Positions 17,437 to 27,082 of a stretch of DNA of 64,000 nucleotides are shown in pieces; position 1 is the first letter of the stretch, and every line of letters starts with the position of its first letter. The stretch covers positions 95,801-159,800 of the forward strand of contig NZ_KQ040800.1 of NCBI RefSeq assembly GCF_000971985.1, written 5' to 3'. The translations under genes were made by a program, and so were the position numbers. The stretch comes from Paenibacillus dauci. GTDB lineage: Bacteria > Bacillota > Bacilli > Paenibacillales > Paenibacillaceae. The notes beneath the pieces were generated by a model that searched no databases, had not been told where the DNA came from, and worked only from the letters and a program-made list of their open reading frames with translations.

Positions 17437-17916
17437 ATGAATATTGCAATGAACCGTTCGACAAAATGGAGCTTCAAAAATACCCTGCTGGCTGTTGTAC
17501 TCACAGCTCTGCTGGCAATGATCATACTGCCTGTCAGTGCAGCTCACGCAGCACTGGCAAATGGCACGTATTCCGTAGATTACAAAGTACTCGCCGATGG
17601 ATCGACCAGTACTTCCCGCCTGGACAGCTATGTAGTAAAGCCGGCCACTGTTACTGTAGCAGATGGCGTAACCAAAGCTCGTCTTACTATTACCAGCAGC
17701 AATCTGATCACTGCATTCAAAGTAGAACAAAATGGTCAACTGGTAGATGCTACTGTAGTTAGCACCAATACGGCTAACAACACCCGTGTTGTGGAATTTC
17801 CGGTATCCGATCTGGATGCTACACTGAACGCTTATGCCGAGATCAAAATTCCGGTTATCAACTACACTGGTAAATACAATGTAGATCTGAAATTTGATTC
17901 TGCCAGCGCCGAGTAA
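17437..17916 (+). CDS. Secreted single-NEAT-domain heme-binding protein 2
   Basis: A 159-residue exported protein with a signal peptide ending SAAHA (about residue 38) and one NEAT domain. SRLDSY and YTGKY are the SxxxxY and YxxxY heme motifs. As in its neighbours, the C-terminus (DSASAE) ends at the last beta strand, so no anchor is present. GAGGAGAG precedes the ATG. It follows NEAT gene 1 by 45 bases and is probably a diverged duplicate of it. Confidence 0.9.
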   Translation: MNIAMNRSTKWSFKNTLLAVVLTALLAMIILPVSAAHAALANGTYSVDYKVLADGSTSTSRLDSYVVKPATVTVADGVTKARLTITSSNLITAFKVEQNGQLVDATVVSTNTANNTRVVEFPVSDLDATLNAYAEIKIPVINYTGKYNVDLKFDSASAE

Positions 17917-18032
17917 TTAAGAATTTATTTACAAAAAGAAAATGCAGCTTCATTACACTACGCTTTGTAAGGTGAAATTGGGGAAAGAGTGGACGGTTAT
18001 TCAAAATTGACCAAGAAGGAGAATGAATCCAA

Positions 18033-18521
18033 GTGAATATAACAATGAACCGTACGGAAAAAGGAACATGGCTCAAAGCTCTGATGATCGCAATGATCGT
18101 GGCATTGATTGGTGCTCTGATGGCACCGGGAGCTTCCAAAGCAGACGCAGCGGTAGCGGATGGTACGTATCTGATCGATTATACCGTCTATGCCAATGGC
18201 ACGAACAATGCGTCTTATATGGATAACTCCGAATACTCCAAAAAACCGGCTACCCTGATCGTATCCGGCGGCAAAGCCACAGTAAAAGTAACACTGAACC
18301 ATAAAGACTGGATCAAATCCTTTAAAACACAACAAAATGGCACTTATGTAACTGCTGCATCGACAACAAGCGGTGACACGGTAACCTATACGTTCCCGGT
18401 CAGCAATCTGTCGAACAAAGTAAACGCCCAGATTCGTGTAGTCGTTCCTGCTGATGTAGCAGGTCAACCATATGACCATACGTACACTGTGCAGTATCTG
18501 TTTGATCAAGCCAGCATCTAA
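18033..18521 (+). CDS. Secreted single-NEAT-domain heme-binding protein 3
   Basis: A 162-residue exported protein starting with GTG, 11 bases after AAGGAGA. The signal peptide ends near SKADA. The NEAT domain has the YDHTY heme motif, but the first-helix motif is changed: SYMDNSEY carries two extra residues compared with the sister domains, which may alter the heme lip. No anchor is visible. It ends the group of three small NEAT genes, and a strong hairpin follows. Confidence 0.88.
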   Translation: MNITMNRTEKGTWLKALMIAMIVALIGALMAPGASKADAAVADGTYLIDYTVYANGTNNASYMDNSEYSKKPATLIVSGGKATVKVTLNHKDWIKSFKTQQNGTYVTAASTTSGDTVTYTFPVSNLSNKVNAQIRVVVPADVAGQPYDHTYTVQYLFDQASI

Positions 18522-18558
18522 ACTAAAAAAACACAAATAGGTAGATAGATGACTACTG

Positions 18559-18588
18559 CTTATCTGGGGCCACCCGGCTCCGGATAAG
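18559..18588 (+). terminator. Strong intergenic hairpin before the giant NEAT gene
   Basis: CTTATCTGGGGCC (18559-18571) pairs over all 13 positions (two G-U) with GGCTCCGGATAAG (18576-18588), then TCTATTTTGTTA. The U tract is imperfect, so it may be a leaky terminator or an mRNA-end stabiliser, favouring expression of the three small NEAT genes. Confidence 0.6.
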
Positions 18589-18611
18589 TCTATTTTGTTA
18601 ACAGGGGGAGC

Positions 18612-21600
18612 ATGACTTTGAAAAGGCGCTTTGCACCATATTTAATTAAATGTATTGTTTTTGTGATGTTGTTCTCCATGGTTTCACCGGCACTGCCTTC
18701 CGCCTTCGCAGAGGATGTCGGCAGCAGTGAAGCCGGCAGCGTAAGTACAGATACCTATGGCGCTACTTCATCTGAAGCAGTGAGCGAGAATACGTATGCA
18801 CCTATCGGAACACCGATTCATGTTCCTTCACAGGACCCGATGAGCCTGTTTAATTATTCGACCGCTACGACGGCTACATACAGTACGTATGCAGACGGGC
18901 AGTACACGATCGGTTACAAAGTGGTTCGTACTACGGATACGAGCAGAGAAGTAACTGCTTTTCGCGAAAGTTATGGCAATGCCGATCGTCCCGGTCGTGT
19001 TATTGTCAAAAACGGTCAATACACATTCAGCTTCCGCGGCATCAATGCCGAAAGTTTTACCGAGGTAACCGCTACTCAAAACAATCAGACCAGCACAGCA
19101 GTCTATACACAGGAGACGCAGGCTGCAACCAATCATTCGGCAGCCAAGAACTATACGAGAGTCCATTTTGACGTCTATGATCTGAACAGTCCAATCACTC
19201 TGAATTACAAGTTCAATGATGTGGCGGGTTCGGGTTATTTGATACTGGATACATCGACTCTGACCAAAGATAACACAGGAGAAACGCCGTCTACTCCGGC
19301 GGACCCCGAGCTGGTTGAACCTGCAACAGGTACCCGGCAAACCCTGAACTATAATGTTCTCAAGGATAGTACAAGCGAGACATCCATGATGGACAGTTAC
19401 ATGCAAAAACCTGCTACCCTTGTGACGACAGCGGATAACAAACGCTATATCCAGCTGGGTATCAATAACAGCAGCATGGTGACCGAACTTCAGACCGATG
19501 TGAATGGTTCGTATACCAATGCAGGTATTATTGCAAAAGATACAGCCAATGATACACGTACGGTGCAATTCCCTGCCGATGCTTTGACAACGAGCAATTC
19601 CAAAATATCCGGCAAGGTACATGTTACAATTCCAGCGCTCCAATATGACAACTGGTATACCGTACAATTCCAATTCGACAACAGCAGTCTGATCGAAGAA
19701 ACCGTATCAGATATTAACTATACCGTACTCAAAAATGGGACCGAAGAAACCTCCATCATGGATGGTTACATGAACAAGCCAGCCCAGCTGGTAACCAAAG
19801 GCGATCAGCATTATATCCGCCTGACCATCAATAGCAGCAGCCTGATTACTTCCCTGCAAACCAGACAAAACGGGACCTACACCGAAGTAGATACCCTTTC
19901 GGAAGATCATTCCAAAAATATGCGTGTTATTCAATTCCCGATTGATGATGTATCACAAAAAGTAGATGCCTATACCCATGTAGTTATCCCCGGTATCGGG
20001 TATGACAACTGGTACTATGTGCAGTTCAAGTTTGGCAATAGCGTACAGACACCGATCTATCAAAATGGTGACTACAATCTGAACTACACGGTTCTGCATG
20101 CGACCAAAGAGCAGCCTTCTTCCATGGCCAATTACTTTACTGCACCAGCCACATTTACAGCCAAAGATGGCAAGTACTATGTGTCCTTCACAGTAAAAAG
20201 CAGCAGTATCGTAACCAGTCTGAAGACCGAAGCCCAGGGTACATTGGTCGAATCGACTACCGTTAGCCAGGATGCAGCCAACAATACGCGCCAGATTCGA
20301 TTCGAGGTAGCCAATCTGGACGATATCCTGAAGGCGCAGGTACATGTCAAAGCAACACCGACATACGAAGCGGATTATGCGATCCGTCTGAAATTTGATG
20401 CTTCCAGCCTCAGTCCTGTAACAACGGCGCCAAGTACAGGCACGATTGCAGACGGACAATATGATGTGAATTTTACCGTGTACAAAAATGGTACGAATGA
20501 AACTTCTGTTATGGATGGTTATACCGCCAAGCCGGCACAATTGATTGCCGATGCCGGCAAGTATACAATTCGCCTGACGCTCAAAAACAGCTCCTGGATT
20601 CCTTCTTTCCAAACCAAGGTGGAAGGCAAGCTTCAAGAAGCACCAACAGTGTCGACAGGTAATGATACCCGCGTCGTTGAGTTTGCTATCGACAATCCGA
20701 CGCAAAAAGCGGAAGCCTATACCCATGTGGTAATACCTGCCCTGAATTATAACAACTGGTATACCGTCCAACTGCAATTGGATACTTTGGATCTGCTTCC
20801 GGATACGACGACTCCAGAGGTTCCAACGCCGGAGAATCCTGTGCCGGAAGTTCCGACACCTGAGCAGCCTACCACACCAGACGGTATGGCAGATGGAAAA
20901 TACAGTGCTTCCCTGACTGCCTACAAATACGGAACCAAAGAAACATCCGTTATGGACGGCTATCTGGGCAAACCGGCAACTGTCATCAAAAAAGGCGGTA
21001 AATATGTTGTACAGGTACTGCTCAAAAACAGCAGCTGGATTAAAACGTTCAAAGTAGGCGGACAGGAAGCAGAAGTCATTGCGACTTCCGGTGATACTCG
21101 TACCGTGCAGTTCCCGGTAACGGATCTGCCGCGTAAAGTAAAAGTGAACACCCATGTTATCGTTCCGGACCTGGTAATCGGTGGTATGGATTACGATCAT
21201 ACGTATGATGTGGATCTGCAAGTAGGCTCGCTCACTTCGTATGAGGCGCCAATATTATCTACGACAACAACTGCTGTTCCACTGGACTTTGCCAAGCTGA
21301 CAGCTGGCACGTACAAGCTGCCATTCAGCATCGTGATGCCGGGTATCGCTTCTGGTACATCCACTCCGCTGGAGCGCTTTATGCCAAGCGATCAACCCGT
21401 TCAGCTGACTGTGGAAAATGACAGCCGCTATGTCACCCTGACACTGAACAACGGCAATGAGATCAAAACGCTGCGTGTGGGCAGTAGTGATGGCTACAAA
21501 GATGCCGAAGTCATGAGCAGCGATGAAGCCAAAAATACCAAAACCGTCAAATTCAGCGTGTCCGATTACACCAAAAATGTACCGGCCCAGCTCGTAACGA

Positions 21601-22616
21601 CCGGTGGTGTCAGCATCGCCAGCACATCAGCAGACAGTAGCAGTGATACCGTATACGATTTTGAGTTCAAATTTGATACAAGCGCTGTGACTGCAGACAG
21701 CAAGGCAACAGATGCAAGCAGCGACAAAGGCAACAACAATATTGCCGACGGTGATTACACAGCCACTTACCGTATTTTGAGAAATGGTACCGATACGGAT
21801 TCTGTCCTGACCCCTTATCTGGATCGAACTGCCCAATTAACTGCCAAAAACGGTAAAGTATATGCCACTATTCAGGTTACGGATAGTGAATCGGTACCGA
21901 TGTTTATGACCGATTATGCAGGCAAATATACGGCGCCACAGATCGTAGCCCAATCGCAGGATGGCAAATCCCGGACGATAACATTTGAAGTGCCGAATCT
22001 GGACAGCAAACTCAGTATTTTCGCTCAGGCTCTGAATACCGGGAAAATGGGTGGTCAGCTGCTCTTCGACCACTCCACGCTCAGATCGACAACAGACAGC
22101 ACACAAGCAGTACCGGCAGTAGAAACAGTCCCTTCCAGCCCGTCCGGTGCTGACGAAGCTACTCCGGCTGGAGTAGCAGCTGTAGACAGCAATGCTTCTG
22201 CCAATACAGGCAATGACGAGCCATCTGCCAGCGAAGCTGCTGCACAGAAATACAGCATTGCTGTCAAAGTATACAAAGACAAGAGTAATGAGCTGTCCGT
22301 CATGAACGATTACATTAAGCCAACAGCAACATTAATAGAAGAAAAGGGTCAGACCTATGCCGAACTGACGCTGAATAATGGCAGCTGGATGCCTGTTCTT
22401 CAGGTCGAGCAGGATGGTGTACTGAAGGACGTAGAGAAAATATCTTCAACCGATAAAGTAACCACTGTTCGTTTCAAGGTCGATAATCTGTCCGGCAAAA
22501 TCAATGCCTATACCCATGTTGTTGTACCCGGTCTGATCATTGGCGGTGTACCATATGACCACTGGTATAATGTACAGCTGAAGTTCGATGAAGCGACCAA
22601 AAAAGCCAAATCATAA
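18612..22616 (+). CDS. Giant secreted protein with nine NEAT-like domains
   Basis: A 1334-residue exported protein: signal peptide (about 1-34, ending SAFA), then nine NEAT-like domains at about 93-216, 241-360, 364-480, 483-600, 611-730, 758-873, 895-1026, 1043-1159 and 1210-1331. Domains 2, 3, 4, 5, 6 and 9 have the YxxxY heme motif (YDNWY, YDNWY, YEADY, YNNWY, YDHTY, YDHWY) and SxxxxY such as SVMDGY. Domains 1, 7 and 8 lack YxxxY and may bind other proteins or be structural. A Pro-rich linker lies at 731-757 and an Ala/Ser linker at 1160-1210. No sortase signal, SLH domain or C-terminal membrane segment is visible. Probably an extracellular heme store or shuttle, comparable to the five-NEAT IsdX2. 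Confidence 0.93.
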   Translation: MTLKRRFAPYLIKCIVFVMLFSMVSPALPSAFAEDVGSSEAGSVSTDTYGATSSEAVSENTYAPIGTPIHVPSQDPMSLFNYSTATTATYSTYADGQYTIGYKVVRTTDTSREVTAFRESYGNADRPGRVIVKNGQYTFSFRGINAESFTEVTATQNNQTSTAVYTQETQAATNHSAAKNYTRVHFDVYDLNSPITLNYKFNDVAGSGYLILDTSTLTKDNTGETPSTPADPELVEPATGTRQTLNYNVLKDSTSETSMMDSYMQKPATLVTTADNKRYIQLGINNSSMVTELQTDVNGSYTNAGIIAKDTANDTRTVQFPADALTTSNSKISGKVHVTIPALQYDNWYTVQFQFDNSSLIEETVSDINYTVLKNGTEETSIMDGYMNKPAQLVTKGDQHYIRLTINSSSLITSLQTRQNGTYTEVDTLSEDHSKNMRVIQFPIDDVSQKVDAYTHVVIPGIGYDNWYYVQFKFGNSVQTPIYQNGDYNLNYTVLHATKEQPSSMANYFTAPATFTAKDGKYYVSFTVKSSSIVTSLKTEAQGTLVESTTVSQDAANNTRQIRFEVANLDDILKAQVHVKATPTYEADYAIRLKFDASSLSPVTTAPSTGTIADGQYDVNFTVYKNGTNETSVMDGYTAKPAQLIADAGKYTIRLTLKNSSWIPSFQTKVEGKLQEAPTVSTGNDTRVVEFAIDNPTQKAEAYTHVVIPALNYNNWYTVQLQLDTLDLLPDTTTPEVPTPENPVPEVPTPEQPTTPDGMADGKYSASLTAYKYGTKETSVMDGYLGKPATVIKKGGKYVVQVLLKNSSWIKTFKVGGQEAEVIATSGDTRTVQFPVTDLPRKVKVNTHVIVPDLVIGGMDYDHTYDVDLQVGSLTSYEAPILSTTTTAVPLDFAKLTAGTYKLPFSIVMPGIASGTSTPLERFMPSDQPVQLTVENDSRYVTLTLNNGNEIKTLRVGSSDGYKDAEVMSSDEAKNTKTVKFSVSDYTKNVPAQLVTTGGVSIASTSADSSSDTVYDFEFKFDTSAVTADSKATDASSDKGNNNIADGDYTATYRILRNGTDTDSVLTPYLDRTAQLTAKNGKVYATIQVTDSESVPMFMTDYAGKYTAPQIVAQSQDGKSRTITFEVPNLDSKLSIFAQALNTGKMGGQLLFDHSTLRSTTDSTQAVPAVETVPSSPSGADEATPAGVAAVDSNASANTGNDEPSASEAAAQKYSIAVKVYKDKSNELSVMNDYIKPTATLIEEKGQTYAELTLNNGSWMPVLQVEQDGVLKDVEKISSTDKVTTVRFKVDNLSGKINAYTHVVVPGLIIGGVPYDHWYNVQLKFDEATKKAKS

Positions 22617-22717
22617 TATCCTTATACTGCAATACCGACTGAATCGGTATCAGATTCGTCGTACATTGCAGGGAAGAATCATTGATCAACAGCATATGGG
22701 AGCAGGAATAATAGACC

Positions 22718-22769
22718 TGCCTACTTGCAAGTCTTGGTGCATCATAGTGCCAGGACTTGCAGGCATTTT
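22718..22769 (+). terminator. Intergenic hairpin before isdE
   Basis: TGCC and TGCAAGTC (22718-22721, 22726-22733) pair with GACTTGCA and GGCA (22754-22765), with further pairing inside, then TTTT. It lies in the 183-base gap between the giant NEAT gene and isdE and may lower transport gene expression relative to the hemophores. Confidence 0.55.
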
Positions 22770-22799
22770 GGCAAATATTTAAATGATGGAGGGAAAAAG

Positions 22800-23756
22800 G
22801 TGCATTTACACAAACAGCAGCGTCCTCGTACAACAGTGCGTCATGGGCGAATGTCATGGAAGTCATCCTGTCCTATGCTTCTGCTTATCGTATTGATCCT
22901 GTGCTTGACCGGCTGTTCTTCGCCAGGGGGCTCGGCAGCTACATCTGCGGCACCGCAGGCGGAGGCAGCTGCCAAAGACTCGGCGCGCATCGTTGCGACT
23001 ACAGTCGCTATTACAGAGATTGCGAATGCACTGGATCTGGATCTTGCCGGCAAGCCAACCAGCAGCAAGACATTGCCGGAGCGGTATGCCAGCGTACCGG
23101 ATGTCGGTAACCCGATGAGCCCGGATATGGAAAAGGTACTGTCTTTGCAGCCAACAGACATTTTATCCGTCACTACGCTCAAGTATGACCTGGAACCCAA
23201 GTTCAAGGATATGAGCGTTAATGCCGAATTTCTGAATCTGGAAAGTCTCGGTAATATGGAACAGGAAATCCGCAAGCTGGGAGAACGCTTCGACCGTACC
23301 AAGCAGGCCGATCAGGTCATTAACCAGCTGCAGAGCAAAGTAAAACAGATCCAGCAGCAGGTCAAAGGCAAATCTTCTCCCAAAGTACTGATTCTGCTCG
23401 GGGTGCCCGGTAGTTATCTGGTAGCTACCGAGAATTCGTATATTGGGGATCTGGTTCGAATCGCCGGAGGTACCAATGTGGTGCAGGGAGAGAGTGTAGA
23501 GTATCTGGCATCCAATACCGAGTATTTGCAACAGTCCAATCCGGATATTATTCTGCGAGCGGCTCACGGTATGCCCGAAGAAGTCGTGAAGATGTTTGAT
23601 GAAGAATTTAAAACAAATGATATTTGGAAGCATTTTAACGCGGTTCAAAAAGGACATGTATACGATCTGCCGGAGCCTCTGTTTGGCACAACAGCCAGTC
23701 TGAATGCCGATGCTGCAATGGATGAACTGGTGAAAATGCTCTATCCGGAATCCTGA
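22800..23756 (+). CDS. isdE: Heme-binding lipoprotein of the heme ABC importer
   Basis: Receives heme from NEAT proteins and delivers it to the membrane permease. The 318 residues carry a lipobox LTGC (Cys at about 38). Long stretches follow Staphylococcus aureus IsdE closely, including GNPMSPDMEK (which holds the axial Met ligand) and RAAHGMPEEVVKMFDEEFK (which holds the axial His ligand), plus GVPGSYLVATE and FGTTASLNA. GTG 22800 is preceded by GGAGGG at 6 bases; the longer upstream frame lacks a site and is rejected. The next gene is the permease, 22 bases on. Confidence 0.95.
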   Translation: MHLHKQQRPRTTVRHGRMSWKSSCPMLLLIVLILCLTGCSSPGGSAATSAAPQAEAAAKDSARIVATTVAITEIANALDLDLAGKPTSSKTLPERYASVPDVGNPMSPDMEKVLSLQPTDILSVTTLKYDLEPKFKDMSVNAEFLNLESLGNMEQEIRKLGERFDRTKQADQVINQLQSKVKQIQQQVKGKSSPKVLILLGVPGSYLVATENSYIGDLVRIAGGTNVVQGESVEYLASNTEYLQQSNPDIILRAAHGMPEEVVKMFDEEFKTNDIWKHFNAVQKGHVYDLPEPLFGTTASLNADAAMDELVKMLYPES

Positions 23757-23778
23757 TCATCGTAGAAAGGAGCAAATC

Positions 23779-24846
23779 ATGATATCCAATACTCCCAAAC
23801 CGGCATGGTCTGCCGCTGCGAATACAGCTGTACCACAGACAGTGCCGGATTATCCGCGTCAGTATCGCAGACGAATGTGGAGCTTTGTCGCTGTGAGTCT
23901 GCTGCTGATTGGTGTCGTGCTGTTCTCGGCTATGACCGGCAGCCTCAAAGTAGGCGCAGTGCAGCTCATTCAGGGTCTCTGGTCAGGCACCGATGCACAG
24001 GTAAATGTAGTACGTGATCTGCGCTTGCCACGCATTATTGTGGCACTGATGGCCGGAGCAGCACTCGCAGTAGCCGGCGTGCTGCTCCAGGCGGTGATGA
24101 AGAATCCGCTGGCAGATTCGGGCGTAATCGGCATCTCTTCGGGAGCTGCACTGATTTCACTGATTGCGGTTACCGTATTTCCGGCGCTGTATTTCTGGAT
24201 GCCTGCATTTTCTTTTCTTGGCGGGGCACTCGCCTGGGCGATGGTATACGGATTCTCCTGGAAATCCGGGCTCAATCCGGTACGTCTGATCCTGATCGGC
24301 GTGGCGGTCAATGCTATTTTCTCGGGGCTCGGACAGTCATTTAATTACCGGGGGAGTTATGCGGTCACCAGTATCAATCAGGTCACCACTTCTACCTTGT
24401 CGATGAAAAAGTGGGTCGATGTCGAGGTGATACTCTGGTATGGCGGGATTGGACTATTACTGGCACTGCTCGTCGGCACGTGGTGCAATTACTTGTCTCT
24501 GCAGGAGAAAACCGCCCGTAATCTGGGTCTTCATGTGACCAGAGCAAGGCTAATTATCTCGGTTATCGCAGTTATACTCGCGTCCAGTGCGACAGCGATT
24601 GCCGGTGTGATCGTATTTATCGGTCTCCTGATTCCGCATATTGCGCGTCAGCTGGTCGGTTCGGATCATCGCTGGCTGATTCCATTTTGTGCATTGTCCG
24701 GAGGACTGCTGCTGCTGGTAGCCGATACACTGGGCCGTACGCTGCTCGCTCCGCAGGAGATTCCTGCTTCTATTATTATGGCTATTATCGGGGGGCCCTT
24801 CCTGATTTTCCTGATCCGAAGGAGTGACCGTATCCATGGACATTAG
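23779..24846 (+). CDS. isdF: Heme ABC importer permease
   Basis: FecCD/BtuC-type membrane subunit of 355 residues with about ten hydrophobic segments, the usual length. DLRLPRIIVALMAG, VLLQAVMKNPLADSG, GIGLLLALLVG and GLLIPHIARQLVGSDHR are the family landmarks. AAGGAGC precedes the ATG by 7 bases. It overlaps the ATPase gene by 11 bases, so the two are translationally coupled. Its position next to isdE supports heme as substrate. Confidence 0.93.
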   Translation: MISNTPKPAWSAAANTAVPQTVPDYPRQYRRRMWSFVAVSLLLIGVVLFSAMTGSLKVGAVQLIQGLWSGTDAQVNVVRDLRLPRIIVALMAGAALAVAGVLLQAVMKNPLADSGVIGISSGAALISLIAVTVFPALYFWMPAFSFLGGALAWAMVYGFSWKSGLNPVRLILIGVAVNAIFSGLGQSFNYRGSYAVTSINQVTTSTLSMKKWVDVEVILWYGGIGLLLALLVGTWCNYLSLQEKTARNLGLHVTRARLIISVIAVILASSATAIAGVIVFIGLLIPHIARQLVGSDHRWLIPFCALSGGLLLLVADTLGRTLLAPQEIPASIIMAIIGGPFLIFLIRRSDRIHGH

Positions 24847-25630
24847 AGAGATTACTTTTTCCTATGATCGCAAGATTGATCGTCTGCATCAGGTGAGCGC
24901 GGAGATTCAGCCCGGCAGGATTACGACGATTATCGGTCCCAATGGCTGCGGCAAGTCAACCCTGCTGAACGTAATGTCCAATAATGCTGTTCCGCGGCAG
25001 GGACAGATTATTCTGGATGGCAAAGAGATCCGGCAGTATCGTCCTCGCGAGCTTGCACGCAAACTGGCTGTTGTGCATCAGCAGAATGAAGCACCTGCAG
25101 ATCTCACGGTAGAACAGCTGGTGCGCTTTGGTCGACTGCCGTACAAGACCATGCTGTCCAGCCGCCGGGAAGAGGATGATCAGGCGGTAGAATGGGCGCT
25201 GCAGTGCACCAATCTGGAGGAGCGGCGCTATCGTACACTCGATCAGTTATCCGGCGGAGAACAGCAGCGGGTATGGATTGCGATGGCTTTGGCACAGCGT
25301 ACACCTGTACTGTTTCTCGACGAGCCAACCACGTATCTGGATATGTACTACCAGCTGGAAATTATGGAGTTGATCGAGCGGCTGAACCGGGAGCATGAAT
25401 TGACGATTGTCATGGTGCTGCATGATATCAATCAGGCGATCCGGTACAGTGATCACCTGATCGCCATGAAAGAAGGCAGGATTGTGATGAGTGGAGAGCC
25501 GGAGCAGATTGTCACTGCCGAGCTGATCCGCTCTGTGTATGATGTGCATGTAGCCGTTCGGCAGGATGAAGAGGCAGGATTGTATGTGATTCCTGTCAGC
25601 GTACGTCAGCAGACACTCATAGAAGCTTAA
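24836..25630 (+). CDS. Heme ABC importer ATPase
   Basis: Supplies energy to IsdF. The 264 residues hold Walker A GPNGCGKST (about 34-42), signature [17 protein letters not shown], Walker B PVLFLDEPTTYLD and MVLHDINQ. The frame opens at GTG 24824, which is part of the AAGGAGTG ribosome site, so ATG 24836 is taken. It is the last gene of the rightward heme operon, ending at a strong terminator. Confidence 0.93.
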   Translation: MDIREITFSYDRKIDRLHQVSAEIQPGRITTIIGPNGCGKSTLLNVMSNNAVPRQGQIILDGKEIRQYRPRELARKLAVVHQQNEAPADLTVEQLVRFGRLPYKTMLSSRREEDDQAVEWALQCTNLEERRYRTLDQLSGGEQQRVWIAMALAQRTPVLFLDEPTTYLDMYYQLEIMELIERLNREHELTIVMVLHDINQAIRYSDHLIAMKEGRIVMSGEPEQIVTAELIRSVYDVHVAVRQDEEAGLYVIPVSVRQQTLIEA

Positions 25631-25662
25631 CAGCCAATTTACCGTCTCGACTCTATCCGACT

Positions 25663-25706
25663 AAAAAGCCCTGTAACCCGATCGCCGGGATTACCGGGCT
25701 TTTTTT
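25663..25706 (+). terminator. Terminator of the rightward heme operon
   Basis: AAAAAGCCC (25663-25671) pairs with GGGCTTTTT (25696-25704), with CCCG/CGGG pairing in the middle, and T7 at the end. Confidence 0.92.
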
Positions 25707-25888
25707 GCATTGGGATATTATAGGGATCGGTTGATACGTAGATATGTAAACCGGGTAATAATCTTTCAAATACCAGCAGGTAAAACAGAAGACCGAAATA
25801 TACACATGATACGTCGGGATTGCCTGCCAATAAGCAGTAGGAACCTGCACACTAATCGTCAAGACTCATCAGGGAGGAATACAATCCT

Positions 25889-26989
25889 ATGCCGAAGATT
25901 CGTTACGATAATATAGACAACGTCAGTATCGACAAGACACTCAAACAATTCAAGCAGTGGCGTGAAGACCGACGCCGCAAAGCATCAAGGGACCGTTCTT
26001 ATGTCGTACCTCATGCAGAACCGGAAATGGACTACCTGCATGCCAATCGGGAAGATGCTTCGATTACCTGGATCGGTCATTCGACCTTTTTCCTGCAATA
26101 TGAAGGGCTGAATATTGTTACTGATCCGGTATGGGCACAGCGGCTGGCATTTCAGCGCCGGATCGGTCAGCCGGGTATACCGATCGAGGATGTGCCGCCG
26201 ATTGATATTATTCTGATCTCGCATTCCCATTATGACCATATGCATATCAATTCCATTCGCAAGCTGTATCGCAGCTCCACTACTATTATTGTGCCAGCAG
26301 GATTGAAGTCCAAAATGGTTCGCAAAGGCTTTCATCGCTGTCATGAAATGCACTGGTGGGAGACGTTCAAAGTAGGCGATGTAAATATTACCTTTGTACC
26401 GACCCAGCACTGGAGCCGCCGTACGCTGCTGGATACGAATACTTCCCACTGGGGCGGATATGTTCTTGAGCCGGTACAACATCCGGTGCTGCCGGACGAG
26501 CCGCATAATGTATGGAATACCGAGCAGGACCCGACTGCACCCAAACCGAGTGTTCCTGCGGTATCGGGGGATAGCCATGCTGATGGGTATATCCATGAGC
26601 CGCTGCCGCCTACCATTTATTTTGCCGGAGACAGTGGATACTTTCCGGGATTCAGCGAGATCGGCCGACGTCACAAGATCCATGTAGCACTGATGCCGAT
26701 CGGCGCGTATGAACCGGAGTGGTTCCTGAGCTCCCAGCATACGACGCCCGAAGAAGCGCTGCGTGCCTTTTGCGATGTAGGTGCCGAGACGATGATTCCG
26801 ATGCACTACGGAACGTTCAAGCTCGCCGATGATACGGCCAAGGAAGCGCTGGATCGGCTGGAGGCTGAACGAGAGCGGCTGAAGATCGAACCGGAGCGTA
26901 TCCGTGTACTTGGTTATGGCGAGACGCTGATCGTCCATGGTAATGCCGATGAAGAAGCAGATAGCGAAGACAAGGAAAACGTAATCTAA
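25889..26989 (+). CDS. Metallo-beta-lactamase-fold hydrolase, NAPE-PLD/UlaG-like
   Basis: A 366-residue cytoplasmic hydrolase of the MBL fold. The zinc motif HSHYDH occurs near residue 112; later metal ligands fit TQHWS near 172, FAGDSGYF near 250 and MHYGTF near 308. The arrangement follows bacterial proteins annotated as N-acyl-phosphatidylethanolamine phospholipase D-like. A stretch of about 35 residues rich in Pro, Asp and His (about 200-235) looks like an insertion. GGGAGGAA precedes the ATG. The real substrate is unknown. Confidence 0.87.
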   Translation: MPKIRYDNIDNVSIDKTLKQFKQWREDRRRKASRDRSYVVPHAEPEMDYLHANREDASITWIGHSTFFLQYEGLNIVTDPVWAQRLAFQRRIGQPGIPIEDVPPIDIILISHSHYDHMHINSIRKLYRSSTTIIVPAGLKSKMVRKGFHRCHEMHWWETFKVGDVNITFVPTQHWSRRTLLDTNTSHWGGYVLEPVQHPVLPDEPHNVWNTEQDPTAPKPSVPAVSGDSHADGYIHEPLPPTIYFAGDSGYFPGFSEIGRRHKIHVALMPIGAYEPEWFLSSQHTTPEEALRAFCDVGAETMIPMHYGTFKLADDTAKEALDRLEAERERLKIEPERIRVLGYGETLIVHGNADEEADSEDKENVI

Positions 26990-26998
26990 TCTCCTATC

Positions 26999-27033
26999 AG
27001 ACAGCCGGTCAGCAAGGTAGCCGGCTGTCTTTG
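26999..27033 (+). terminator. Terminator after the MBL-fold gene
   Basis: AGACAGCCGG (26999-27008) pairs with CCGGCTGTCT (27021-27030). The T tract after it is short. Confidence 0.7.
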
Positions 27034-27082
27034 TTGATGCCCATGATTACAAATTTTAAATAAGAAAAGATAGCAGGAATGG

